The notes beneath the pieces were generated by a model, which saw only the letters and a program-made list of their open reading frames with translations, searched no databases and was not told the DNA's origin. From Sutterella sp. (GTDB taxonomy: Bacteria > Pseudomonadota > Gammaproteobacteria > Burkholderiales > Burkholderiaceae_F): a stretch of 64,000 bases of DNA. The stretch lies in NCBI GenBank assembly GCA_020025955.1, contig JAHHRF010000003.1:1-64000 (forward strand). The letters run 5' to 3'. The translations under genes were made by a program, and so were the position numbers. Shown piece after piece: positions 42,680 through 51,250 of this stretch (positions within the stretch are counted from its first letter, which is position 1; the number at the start of each line of letters is the position of its first letter).

Positions 42680-43699
42680 TTAAAGGCGCGTAATAAAGGC
42701 CTGAATCCCCAGCAATACATTCAACGGTTTCACTAACGCGCGCGCGGCCTCTGGGGTCGTGGTCTTGTCGGTCACGATCTTAAAGACCCCTTGGCGCTCT
42801 ATTAAGCGTACGCCTAATTTCACATCTTGGCTGGCAAGTACGGCTTGCGTGTGCGCTAAAAAGTCCGCAGCACGCTCGCGATCCGTAAAGGCGCCGAGCT
42901 GCACGCTGTAGGGACCCGAGGGCAAGGCCACGTTAAAGGGCGAGCTCACGGGGGTGGGCGTCACGGCGACGATTTCGTTATCTAAGACGGGGGCTTGAGG
43001 CTGAACCGTCACGGGGGCGACGGGCACCGTGCCCACCGGCACTTGCTCTGGAATATTTTCAGCCACCACAGGCGTTTCGATCACGTAGGCCTTTAACGGA
43101 ATCGCTTCGGGCGCGGTTAGGGGCTGGGGCTCGGCCACCGGCTCACGACGGTCCGACTTTTCACGTAACGCACGAATGTCAGCGAAGGTGAGGCGTTTCA
43201 CTTCCACACGTGCCGTGCCCTTGTCGGCGTAGCCTAACTGGCGCGCGGCTTCGTAGGAAAGGTCAATTAAGCGACCATGCAAAAAGGGACCGCGGTCGTT
43301 AACGCGCACGATCACTTTTTTGCCGTTATCCAAGTTCGTCACTTCCGCGTAACTGGGAAGGGGCATCGTCGGGTGAGCGGCCGTGAGTTCATGCATGTCG
43401 TAGCGCTCACCCGTAGCGGTCTTCTTGTTGTGGAACTGTTTCCCGTACCAGCTCGCGGTCCCGCGCTTCTGGTAAGGCAAGTCGCCATTTAAGGGCACAT
43501 AGCGCTTCCCTAAGACCGTGTAGGGACGAAGGGTCGCGGTGCGAAACGGTTCAATCTTCGGGATTTGGGTGGCTGCCTGCCCCTTACGTGCCAGGGTAGG
43601 TGGTCCATCGTTTTGGTAGAAGTGACCGGTTTTAACCGAGGAGCACCCCGCTAAGAGTGTGCTCAGTGCGAGCCCTAAGGCTAAGAGACCTTTTTTCAT
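42680..43699 (-). CDS. rlpA: Septal-ring lytic transglycosylase RlpA
   Basis: Outer-membrane lipoprotein that cleaves stem-peptide-free glycan, 339 residues. The signal peptide with lipobox is ALGLALSTLLAGC, Cys 19. The double-psi beta-barrel is at about 75-160, with GTASWYGKQFHNKKTATGERYD and VIVRVNDRGPF (catalytic Asp). The C-terminal SPOR domain starts near 260 (GPYSVQLGAFTDRERAADFLAHTQ) and targets septal glycan. It overlaps rodA by 4 bases (ATGA) at the end of the mre/rod cluster. Confidence 0.94.
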   Translation of the reverse strand: MKKGLLALGLALSTLLAGCSSVKTGHFYQNDGPPTLARKGQAATQIPKIEPFRTATLRPYTVLGKRYVPLNGDLPYQKRGTASWYGKQFHNKKTATGERYDMHELTAAHPTMPLPSYAEVTNLDNGKKVIVRVNDRGPFLHGRLIDLSYEAARQLGYADKGTARVEVKRLTFADIRALREKSDRREPVAEPQPLTAPEAIPLKAYVIETPVVAENIPEQVPVGTVPVAPVTVQPQAPVLDNEIVAVTPTPVSSPFNVALPSGPYSVQLGAFTDRERAADFLAHTQAVLASQDVKLGVRLIERQGVFKIVTDKTTTPEAARALVKPLNVLLGIQAFITRL

Positions 43700-44814
43700 A
43701 GTGAACTCTGTAAAAATTTCTGGCGAGATTCCGCCGAAATGGAAAGGAGCATCCCGGTGCCCATCCCCAGAATCAGGAGCGCTGTCCCCCCGTAACTCAT
43801 AAAGGGCAAGGGTACGCCCACCACGGGGAGAATGCCACTGACCATCCCCATGTTGACGAAGCTGTAGGCAAAGAAAATCACCCCAATGGAGCCCGCCAAC
43901 AGGCGCGAGAAACGCGTGGGGGCCATGGCAGCAATGTAGAAACTGCGTCCAATCAAAAGCGCATAGAGCGAAATTAAAACGAGGTTCCCCACAAAGCCAA
44001 ATTCTTCCGAGAAAACCGCAAATAAGAAGTCACTCGTCTTTTCAGGAATAAAGTCTAAGTGCGCTTGGGTGCCTTCTGTCCAGCCCTTCCCCGTAAAGCC
44101 CCCAGAGCCAATGGCAATCAAGGCTTGAAGGATATGAAAGCCCTTCCCTAAGGGGTCAGACGTGGGGTCGAGAAGCGTTAAGACGCGCTGGCGCTGGTAG
44201 TCGTGAAGGAGTGTCCAGATAACGGGAAGCGCCGCTACCCCAGAGATAATCCCCGCGATAATCACGCGACGATCAAGTCCCGCGAAGAAAATCACCCCAA
44301 AGCCCGCGGCGGCCACCATTAAGGAGGTGCCCAGGTCAGGCTGCTTCATGATGAGCGCCATGGGAATGGCCAAAATAAAGAAGGCCAAAACATGGTCCCA
44401 CCCCGTGACGTCTTCCCGCTTTTGGTAGAACCACGCGAGCATTAAGGGGGTGGCGAGCTTTAAAATTTCCGAGGGCTGAATGCGAACCCCCACCTCTAAC
44501 CAACGGGTGGCGCCTTTGACGGTAATCCCAAAAAGAAGGGTGGCCACGAGTAACGAGCACCCCAGCAGAAAGAGGGGCACCGCAATCGTTTTATAGACGC
44601 GCACGGGAATCATGGTCACAAAGAGCATGGCGCCGGCGGCCACAATCACGTTTCGCACCTGATCGTGAATACGCCACGGGATTTGCATCCCCGCGGAAAA
44701 GAGCGCAATGAGCCCAATCGTGGAAATGGCCACGACCGTCATAAAAAGGAGCCAGTCCATGCGCACAAGGCGGGTCACGACGTGGCGAACAAAAAAGCCA
44801 AAAAAGTGACGCAT
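43696..44814 (-). CDS. rodA: Rod-shape glycosyltransferase RodA
   Basis: SEDS-family peptidoglycan polymerase that works with PBP2 in elongation; 372 residues, about ten helices. Family segments include LTLLDPTSDPLGKGFHILQALIAIGSGGFTGKGW and SDFLFAVFSEEFGF, with the catalytic Asp of the extracellular loop, and PLPFMSYGGTALL near the end. It follows mrdA by 2 bases. Confidence 0.96.
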   Translation of the reverse strand: MRHFFGFFVRHVVTRLVRMDWLLFMTVVAISTIGLIALFSAGMQIPWRIHDQVRNVIVAAGAMLFVTMIPVRVYKTIAVPLFLLGCSLLVATLLFGITVKGATRWLEVGVRIQPSEILKLATPLMLAWFYQKREDVTGWDHVLAFFILAIPMALIMKQPDLGTSLMVAAAGFGVIFFAGLDRRVIIAGIISGVAALPVIWTLLHDYQRQRVLTLLDPTSDPLGKGFHILQALIAIGSGGFTGKGWTEGTQAHLDFIPEKTSDFLFAVFSEEFGFVGNLVLISLYALLIGRSFYIAAMAPTRFSRLLAGSIGVIFFAYSFVNMGMVSGILPVVGVPLPFMSYGGTALLILGMGTGMLLSISAESRQKFLQSSL

Positions 44815-44816
44815 GA

Positions 44817-46721
44817 TTAATGTCCTTTACCGTGCGATAAGCGGGCGGCGGGGGAGCCAGGAGACGGCTCCAATCCCAAACTATTTTTCCCCGTTAACCA
44901 GTAGTCCATCACGGTGCGTGCCACGGGGGCGGCGGTCGCGGCCCCAAAGCCCCCGTTTTCCACGAGTACCGTCACGGCAATCTCGGGGTTCTTTACGGGG
45001 GCAAAGGCGATAAAGAGGGCATGGTCCTGATAGCGACGGTCCTTGGGATTTTTCCCCTTCATGTCGTCATCTTGACTGATGGCCACCACCTGCGCGGTCC
45101 CCGTTTTCCCAGCGACGGGATAGGGAGAATTCTGAAAGACGCGTTTAGCAGTCCCCAAGGTCGTCACCTGATGCATCCCCTCAATAACCGCATTGAGGTG
45201 CGCACGCTTCAAGGGAATCGTATGGCTTGGTTTCACAAAGCGCTTTTCTTCCGATCCCGTAATGGGTTCCGTGATCTTGGTGACCAAGTGCGGGGTCATA
45301 ACGACACCGCGATTCGCAATCGTCGCGGTGGCGTGGGCGAGCTGCAAAAGCGTAAAGGCGTTATACCCTTGCCCAATCCCGATGGAGGGCGTATCCCCCA
45401 TGTACCAGGGCTGCTTGAAGCGCTTTTCCTTCCATTCGCGCGAGGGCAAAATCCCCGTTTGTTCCCCCACTAAGTCAATGCCCGTCTTCTGACCAAAGCC
45501 CCAGGGCTTCATGAAGGCGTGGATGGCATCGATCCCTAATTCGGTGGCGAGCCAGTAGTAGTAAACGTCCGAACTAATGGCAATGGAGCGCTTCAAGGAT
45601 AACGGCCCCTTTACCGTACGGGCCATGTCGCGGAATTTATGTTTCCCCAGCGTAAAGACCCCGGTGTCGTTGATGACCTTGTCAACCGTCGTCACCCCCG
45701 CATCCAAACCCGCTAACGCCATAAAGGGTTTAAAGGTGGAGCCAATCGGATAGAGCCCACGCATGGCGCGGTTTAAAAGGGGCTTTTTCGACGAGGTGTT
45801 GAGTTCATTCCAGCTCTCTGGGTCAATGCCCCCCGGGAAGAGATTGGGGTCATAGGTGGGCATGGACACGAACGCCAAAATTTCCCCCGTTTTCGGGGCA
45901 ATGGCAATCACCACACCGCGGTGCGTGCCCAACGCTTCTTCTGCGACTTTTTGCAGATTCATGTCGATGGATACCGTGAGGTTTTTACCGGGCTTTGCGG
46001 GTTCCAGCGCCAAGGTGCGCACGGCGTGGCCCCCAGCGGTGACCTCAAAGGTTTCGTGACCAGGCGTCCCATGGAGTTCACGCTCGTAGGCGCGTTCTAA
46101 CCCCACTTTCCCAATTTCACGCTCCCCTTCGTAGTCGGCGAGTTGGTTTTCGGCCTTTAAGCGCTCTTGGTCGCGTTGCGAGAGCGAGCCGATGTAGCCC
46201 AAGAAGTGTGCGCCCGAGGCCCCAAAGGGGTAGACGCGATGCTCACGCTGGGCGATCTGCACGCCTGGGAATCGCCACTGCTGGGCGATAAAGGTGGCGA
46301 CCTGCTCATCGGTGAGGTCTTGCTTAATGGGAATGGAATCTAAGCGATGCAAGTCTTCGCGCAGACGGCGAAAACGACGGCGATCCCCTTTGGTAATCGG
46401 GATGATCTCACTTAACTCATCAATCGTTTGATTGAGGTTTTTGACCTGATCGGGAATGATTTCCAAGGAGTAGCTCATCACGTTTTTCGCGATGATGCGC
46501 CCCGCGCGGTCTTGAATCGTGCCGCGCGGCCCTTGGGTGGTAATCGTCATGGTGCGATTCTTCTCCGCGCGCTCCTCGTACGTGTTGCGACTGATGATCT
46601 GCAACCACGCCAGGCGCCCTAAGAGCACCAGAAAGAGTACGAGCACGACCCCAAATGCGAAGAGTAAACGCAGTCGGAAGGGACGAACCTCGCGGGCTTG
46701 TTCTTTGAAATCAAATCCCAT
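44817..46721 (-). CDS. mrdA: Penicillin-binding protein 2 (elongation transpeptidase)
   Basis: Peptidoglycan transpeptidase partner of RodA, 634 residues. One N-terminal helix (RLLFAFGVVLVLFLVLLGRLAWLQ) is followed by a pedestal region. The transpeptidase domain has SxxK as STFK (Ser near 328), SxN-type SSD, and KTGT (Lys near 539). The C-terminus is GEP-rich. It stands between mreD and rodA. Confidence 0.97.
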   Translation of the reverse strand: MGFDFKEQAREVRPFRLRLLFAFGVVLVLFLVLLGRLAWLQIISRNTYEERAEKNRTMTITTQGPRGTIQDRAGRIIAKNVMSYSLEIIPDQVKNLNQTIDELSEIIPITKGDRRRFRRLREDLHRLDSIPIKQDLTDEQVATFIAQQWRFPGVQIAQREHRVYPFGASGAHFLGYIGSLSQRDQERLKAENQLADYEGEREIGKVGLERAYERELHGTPGHETFEVTAGGHAVRTLALEPAKPGKNLTVSIDMNLQKVAEEALGTHRGVVIAIAPKTGEILAFVSMPTYDPNLFPGGIDPESWNELNTSSKKPLLNRAMRGLYPIGSTFKPFMALAGLDAGVTTVDKVINDTGVFTLGKHKFRDMARTVKGPLSLKRSIAISSDVYYYWLATELGIDAIHAFMKPWGFGQKTGIDLVGEQTGILPSREWKEKRFKQPWYMGDTPSIGIGQGYNAFTLLQLAHATATIANRGVVMTPHLVTKITEPITGSEEKRFVKPSHTIPLKRAHLNAVIEGMHQVTTLGTAKRVFQNSPYPVAGKTGTAQVVAISQDDDMKGKNPKDRRYQDHALFIAFAPVKNPEIAVTVLVENGGFGAATAAPVARTVMDYWLTGKNSLGLEPSPGSPAARLSHGKGH

Positions 46722-46739
46722 GGCAGGCCCTTACTTCGA

Positions 46740-47273
46740 TTAGTCTTCGGGCTTGCGACGGCGTTGTGGGCTCGAGAGCGCCCACATCACCAACGGCCAC
46801 ATTAAGGCCCCGGTGAAGCTTTGCGAAAACCACGAAATCCCAGGCCAGAGTCCATCAAACCAGAGACGAATCAAGAGGACGATTAACTGCGAGATGAGCA
46901 GAATCGGGAGGATGTGTAAGGCTTGACCGCCCGCCCCAAACCACGTCACACGACGGTGCATCATGAGAGCCAGGTACGTAAGCGTCACGTAGGCGAGCGA
47001 CTGCTGCCCCAAGACGCTCCCATTGTGCACGTCCATTAAGAGCCCGCAGACAAAGGCAATCGTCATCCCCACCACACGCGGTTGATAAATCGCCCAGTAC
47101 ACCAAGGTGAGCGCCAACACGTCAGGCAACCACACTTGGTTAAAGAGCGAGAACATCAAATTGAGCCCATAGCTGAAAAACAGCGTCGCAAAGATCCACA
47201 CCGGATGGGCCGGTGGGGGCAGATGGCGGTGCTGATGTCCAGGCTCAGAGAGCGAGATCGGTGAGCGATTCAT
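46740..47273 (-). CDS. mreD: Rod-shape protein MreD
   Basis: Integral membrane partner of MreC, 177 residues with about five helices and a Pro/His-rich N-terminus. ALTLVYWAIYQPRVVGMTIAFVCGLLMDVHNGSVLGQQSLAY matches the family. It begins 3 bases after mreC. Confidence 0.9.
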   Translation of the reverse strand: MNRSPISLSEPGHQHRHLPPPAHPVWIFATLFFSYGLNLMFSLFNQVWLPDVLALTLVYWAIYQPRVVGMTIAFVCGLLMDVHNGSVLGQQSLAYVTLTYLALMMHRRVTWFGAGGQALHILPILLISQLIVLLIRLWFDGLWPGISWFSQSFTGALMWPLVMWALSSPQRRRKPED

Positions 47274-47276
47274 GGG

Positions 47277-48167
47277 TTAATGACGTCCCCGACGGCGGTT
47301 CGTCGTATCTTCGGTTTTCGTTAAAGCAGGATCCACGGTCGGCGGATTCAAAAGTATGGCCGCGAACTGGACGTTCGTTAAGTTGGCACTGGGTTTGACC
47401 GTGACGTTTTGATAGGTTTCACCAGGCGCGTGCGACGTAGCCGTGACGGTGCCCGCAGCGACCGCACGCGGAAAGAGGTGGTCTTTCCCCGAGGTCACGA
47501 GCGTGTCTCCCACCTGAATGTCATCTTCAGGAAGCACAAAGGAGAGGTCTAAGAGATCTTCCCCCGAGCCCGTGAGGACGTAGAGTTTGCCCGTGCGTTG
47601 GTTGACAACCGCTAAGCGCTGACGGTGGTCCGTCAACAAGGTGACTTCGGCTTGGTGGGCCACGGTGCGCGCGACTTGACCCAATACGCCCCCGGGAGCG
47701 AGGACAGCCATGCCGGGGCGCAATCCGTCTTTATCCCCCGCGTTAATCAAAATGCGGCGGGTGAAGCGATCGGGCATTTGTCCGATAACTTCGGCCGTGG
47801 CAATCTGGTTATTGACGGGTTCAACGGCGCCTAAGAGGGCACGCAGACGAGCGTTATCCTCTTGGATCGTGCGAAAACGCGCTAATTCCGTTAAAAGGTG
47901 CTCGTTTTCCGTCTTTAAGACGTCGTTTTCGGTTTTTAAGCGAACTTTACTGACGAAGTAGCCTTCGCTCGCTTTAATGGCTTGGAAGGGCCATTGGACG
48001 AATTGGTAGAGGGGCGTGGTGAAACTCACCGCCGTACTACGAAAGCTATCTAACGTACGCAAGCGTCCGTCGACCAAAATCAGGACGACGGACACCAAAA
48101 CGTAGACGATAAAGCGGATTCGGGCAGAAAGCCCTTGTCGAAACAAGGGCGGAGGACCGTATTCCAT
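47277..48167 (-). CDS. mreC: Rod-shape protein MreC
   Basis: Bitopic scaffold of the elongasome, 296 residues from the ATG at 48167. An upstream start at 48239 would overlap mreB by far and is rejected. One membrane helix near 18-37 (IRFIVYVLVSVVLILVDGRL) is followed by a coiled coil (about 70-105) and a beta-rich periplasmic domain with GLRPGMAVLAPGGVLGQV. It is preceded by mreB with a 14-base gap. Confidence 0.94.
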   Translation of the reverse strand: MEYGPPPLFRQGLSARIRFIVYVLVSVVLILVDGRLRTLDSFRSTAVSFTTPLYQFVQWPFQAIKASEGYFVSKVRLKTENDVLKTENEHLLTELARFRTIQEDNARLRALLGAVEPVNNQIATAEVIGQMPDRFTRRILINAGDKDGLRPGMAVLAPGGVLGQVARTVAHQAEVTLLTDHRQRLAVVNQRTGKLYVLTGSGEDLLDLSFVLPEDDIQVGDTLVTSGKDHLFPRAVAAGTVTATSHAPGETYQNVTVKPSANLTNVQFAAILLNPPTVDPALTKTEDTTNRRRGRH

Positions 48168-48181
48168 AGGCGAAACAGGGA

Positions 48182-49225
48182 TTAGCCCGCCGCGAACGCG
48201 GTGTGGAGCTTGTCCATGTTTTCTAAAGCAATGCCGCAACCCTTCACGACGCAGTTCAGAGGCTCTTCAGCCACGTGAACCGGCAGACCCGTTTCTTCCT
48301 TCAAGAGTAAGTCGAGGTCACGAAGGAGCGCACCGCCCCCCGTCAACATCAAACCGTGATCGGCAATGTCGGCGCCCAATTCCGGCGGCGTCTTTTCCAA
48401 GGCGTTCTTCACGGCCACGACGATCTGGTTCAAGGGTTCAGCCAAGGCTTCGAGAATTTCGTTGGAGTGAACCGTAAAGGTACGGGGCACGCCTTCAGCG
48501 ATGTTGCGACCCTTGACTTCGATTTCAAGCACTTCGGAGCCCGGGAACGCCGAACCAATCTTCTTTTTGATAATTTCAGCGGTGGGTTCACCAATCAACA
48601 TGCCGAAATTGCGACGGATGTAGTTGATGATGGCCTGGTCAAACTTGTCACCGCCCACGCGAACGGAGCCCGCGTAGACCATGCCGCCCAACGAAATCAA
48701 GCCCACTTCCGTGGTGCCGCCACCAATGTCAACGACTAACGACCCCGCCGCGTCGCTCACAGGGAGCCCGGCCCCAATGGCAGCCGCCATCGGTTCTTCA
48801 ATCAAGAAGACGTCAGAGGCCCCTGCCGCTAACGCGCTTTCCTTAATGGCGCGACGTTCCACCTGTGTGGACCCACAGGGCACACAGATGATGATGCGAG
48901 GCGACGGAGCAAAGAGACGCGAGGGGCTCGCCATGCGGATAAATTGCTTGAGCATTTGTTCCGTCACGGTGAAGTCTGCAATCACGCCGTCCTTCATCGG
49001 ACGAATGGCCGTGATGTTGCCCGGCACACGACCGAGCATCTGCTTAGCCTGGTGACCCACGGCATGAATGGTGGTCTTACCGTTGGGACCGCCTTCCTGA
49101 CGAATCGCAACAACGCTGGGCTCATTCAGAACAATCCCTTTGCTGCGCTGATAAATCAACGTATTGGCCGTACCCAGGTCAATAGCCAGGTCATTGGAGA
49201 AGTAATTGCGAAAAAGTCCAAACAT
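48182..49225 (-). CDS. mreB: Actin-like rod-shape protein MreB
   Basis: Filament-forming cytoskeletal ATPase that orients lateral wall growth, 347 residues. The ATG at 49225 (MFGLFRNYFSNDLAIDLGTANTLIY) matches family N-termini; an upstream in-frame ATG at 49258 would add eleven unrelated residues. Phosphate 1 is DLGTANT, phosphate 2 is VVDIGGGTTEVGLISL, and the adenosine motif is LTGGGALLRDLD. It heads the mreBCD-mrdA-rodA-rlpA series. Confidence 0.97.
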   Translation of the reverse strand: MFGLFRNYFSNDLAIDLGTANTLIYQRSKGIVLNEPSVVAIRQEGGPNGKTTIHAVGHQAKQMLGRVPGNITAIRPMKDGVIADFTVTEQMLKQFIRMASPSRLFAPSPRIIICVPCGSTQVERRAIKESALAAGASDVFLIEEPMAAAIGAGLPVSDAAGSLVVDIGGGTTEVGLISLGGMVYAGSVRVGGDKFDQAIINYIRRNFGMLIGEPTAEIIKKKIGSAFPGSEVLEIEVKGRNIAEGVPRTFTVHSNEILEALAEPLNQIVVAVKNALEKTPPELGADIADHGLMLTGGGALLRDLDLLLKEETGLPVHVAEEPLNCVVKGCGIALENMDKLHTAFAAG

Positions 49226-49312
49226 GTCGATCGTTATATTTCTAAGAAGGAGGTCCATGAGAGGGGAAAGAAATCCGAATAGGCGGTGTTTTTTTGCTTA
49301 CCGTCCATGGTT

Positions 49313-49340
49313 TTGCACGACCCCTGGATAATTTAATAAT
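49313..49340 (+). promoter_or_regulatory. Possible gatCAB promoter
   Basis: TTGCAC at 49313-49318 and TAATAAT at 49334-49340 lie 15-16 bases apart in an AT-rich stretch about 130 bases before gatC. Spacing is short of the ideal 17. Confidence 0.35.
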
Positions 49341-49469
49341 GATAAACTAAACGTTCCTTTACTGGAGTAGTAAGTTGTGTTTGTTAAGCCCCTCGTTGTT
49401 TGAGAATGTTTCAACTGCCTCGCACTGACTGCTTCTTTTCCCCCAATTCCAAAAAAGAGAAATAACGTT

Positions 49470-49757
49470 ATGTCTCTGTCCATGGACGATATTCATCGTA
49501 TCGCAAAGCTTGGCATGATCGAATTGACTGAGGCGCAGACCGAAAAGGTTCGTGCTGAGTTGAACGACATTTTTGCCATGATCGAGCGTATCAGTGCCGT
49601 TGATACCGATCATATTGAACCCATGCCCAACCCGCATGACGGCGTGCAACGTTTGCGTGACGATAAGGTAACGGAAACGGACAATCGTGTTGAAAATATG
49701 AAAAATGCCCCGAGTCAGGAAGAAGGTTGCTTCTTGGTGCCGCAGGTTATTGAATAA
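49470..49757 (+). CDS. gatC: Asp/Glu-tRNA amidotransferase subunit C
   Basis: Small stabilising subunit of the GatCAB amidotransferase, 95 residues. The N-terminus MDDIHRIAKLGMIELTEAQ and the central DTDHIEPMPNPHD match the family. It is divergent from mreB and first in the gatC-gatA-gatB operon. Confidence 0.95.
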   Translation: MSLSMDDIHRIAKLGMIELTEAQTEKVRAELNDIFAMIERISAVDTDHIEPMPNPHDGVQRLRDDKVTETDNRVENMKNAPSQEEGCFLVPQVIE

Positions 49758-49766
49758 GGGAATGGG

Positions 49767-51227
49767 ATGCGTAACGATTTGACCTTTAAGACGGTAAGCG
49801 AACTCTCCAAGATGCTTGCCGCCAAAGAAATCTCGGCTGTTGAATTGGCCGAACATTTTTTAGCTCGTATTGAAGCCCATAAGGACTTGAATGCCTATTT
49901 GGACGTTCGTCCTGAAGTCACCCTTGAGCAAGCCCGTGCGGCCGATCGTTTGATCGCCGAAGGTAAGGGCGGTCCCTTAACGGGGATCCCCTTGGCGCAT
50001 AAAGACATCTTTGTGACCAAAGAATGGGCGTCGACCGCCGCGAGTAAGATGCTCGAAGGCTACATGAGCCCCTTTGACGCTACCGTCGTGGCGAAATTCA
50101 AGGAAGCCGGCATGGTTTGCTTGGGCAAACTCAACTGCGACGAATTCGCGATGGGTTCGGGTAACGAAAACTCCGCCTTCGGTAAGGTGTTCAACCCCTG
50201 GGACAACCAGGCGGTGCCGGGTGGCTCCTCCGGGGGGTCCTCCGCCGCAGTGGCTGCTGGCCTTTGCCCGATTGCCACGGGTACCGATACGGGTGGCTCC
50301 ATTCGTGAGCCGGCTGCCTTTACGGGCGTGACGGGTATCAAGCCCACGTACGGTCGTCCCTCTCGCTTCGGGATGATTGCTTTTGCCTCGTCCTTGGATA
50401 CCGCCGGTCTCTTAGGTCACACGGCCGAAGACTGCGCCATGGCTTTAGGGGCTATGGTTGGCTTTGACCCCAATGATTCCACCAGCGTGGATCGTCCGAC
50501 GGAAGACTTTACGCGTCACTTAAACGACGGCGTGAAGGGCTTGCGTATTGGCGTGCCCCGTAAGTGGATGGGCGAAGGGTTAGATCCGGAAGTGCGCGCT
50601 TCGATTGAAGCTGCGATCGAACAGTACCGTGAATTGGGCGCTGAAATTGTCGACATCGAATTGCCGATGGCGGAATTGGGCGTGCCGGTTTACTACGTCG
50701 TGTGCTGTGCCGAAGCCAGTACCAACCTCTCTCGCTTTGACGGGGTTCGCTACGGTCACCGCGCTCAGGAATACACCGACATCGAAGACATGATTCGCAA
50801 GTCCCGTACGGAAGCCTTCGGGGATGAACCGAAGCGCCGCATCATGATCGGGACCTATGTGCTCTCGCACGGTTACTTTGACGCCTACTACTTGAAGGCT
50901 CAGAAGGTTCGTCGTTTGATTTCGGAAGAATTCCACCAGACGTTTAAGAACGTCGATGTGATTCTTTGCCCGATCACGACGGGGACGGCCTATGACTTCG
51001 GCGCGAACGCCGATCCGGTCTCGGCTTACCTCTCCGACCTCTACACGGTGCCCGCCTCCTTGGCTGGGTTGCCGGGCATGAGTGTGCCCTGTGGGATGCA
51101 CTCCAACGGTCGTCCGATTGGGTTCCAGCTCATTGGTGAAACCTTCACGGAAGCGCGCCTCTTGTCGGTGGCGCACGCCTGGCAGGGTGTCACGGATTGG
51201 CATCGTCGCCATCCGACCGGTTATTAA
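49767..51227 (+). CDS. gatA: Asp/Glu-tRNA amidotransferase subunit A
   Basis: Amidase-signature subunit that releases ammonia from glutamine, 486 residues. The Ser-cisSer-Lys triad is present: Lys in LAHKDIFVTK near 78, the GGSSGGSSAAVAAG signature near 152-165, and the nucleophile in GTDTGGSIREPAAF near 171-184. GatCAB corrects Glu-tRNA-Gln and/or Asp-tRNA-Asn; which of these it serves depends on aminoacyl-tRNA synthetases outside the window. Confidence 0.97.
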   Translation: MRNDLTFKTVSELSKMLAAKEISAVELAEHFLARIEAHKDLNAYLDVRPEVTLEQARAADRLIAEGKGGPLTGIPLAHKDIFVTKEWASTAASKMLEGYMSPFDATVVAKFKEAGMVCLGKLNCDEFAMGSGNENSAFGKVFNPWDNQAVPGGSSGGSSAAVAAGLCPIATGTDTGGSIREPAAFTGVTGIKPTYGRPSRFGMIAFASSLDTAGLLGHTAEDCAMALGAMVGFDPNDSTSVDRPTEDFTRHLNDGVKGLRIGVPRKWMGEGLDPEVRASIEAAIEQYRELGAEIVDIELPMAELGVPVYYVVCCAEASTNLSRFDGVRYGHRAQEYTDIEDMIRKSRTEAFGDEPKRRIMIGTYVLSHGYFDAYYLKAQKVRRLISEEFHQTFKNVDVILCPITTGTAYDFGANADPVSAYLSDLYTVPASLAGLPGMSVPCGMHSNGRPIGFQLIGETFTEARLLSVAHAWQGVTDWHRRHPTGY

Positions 51228-51250
51228 TTGAGAAGCAAGGACTAAAACGT

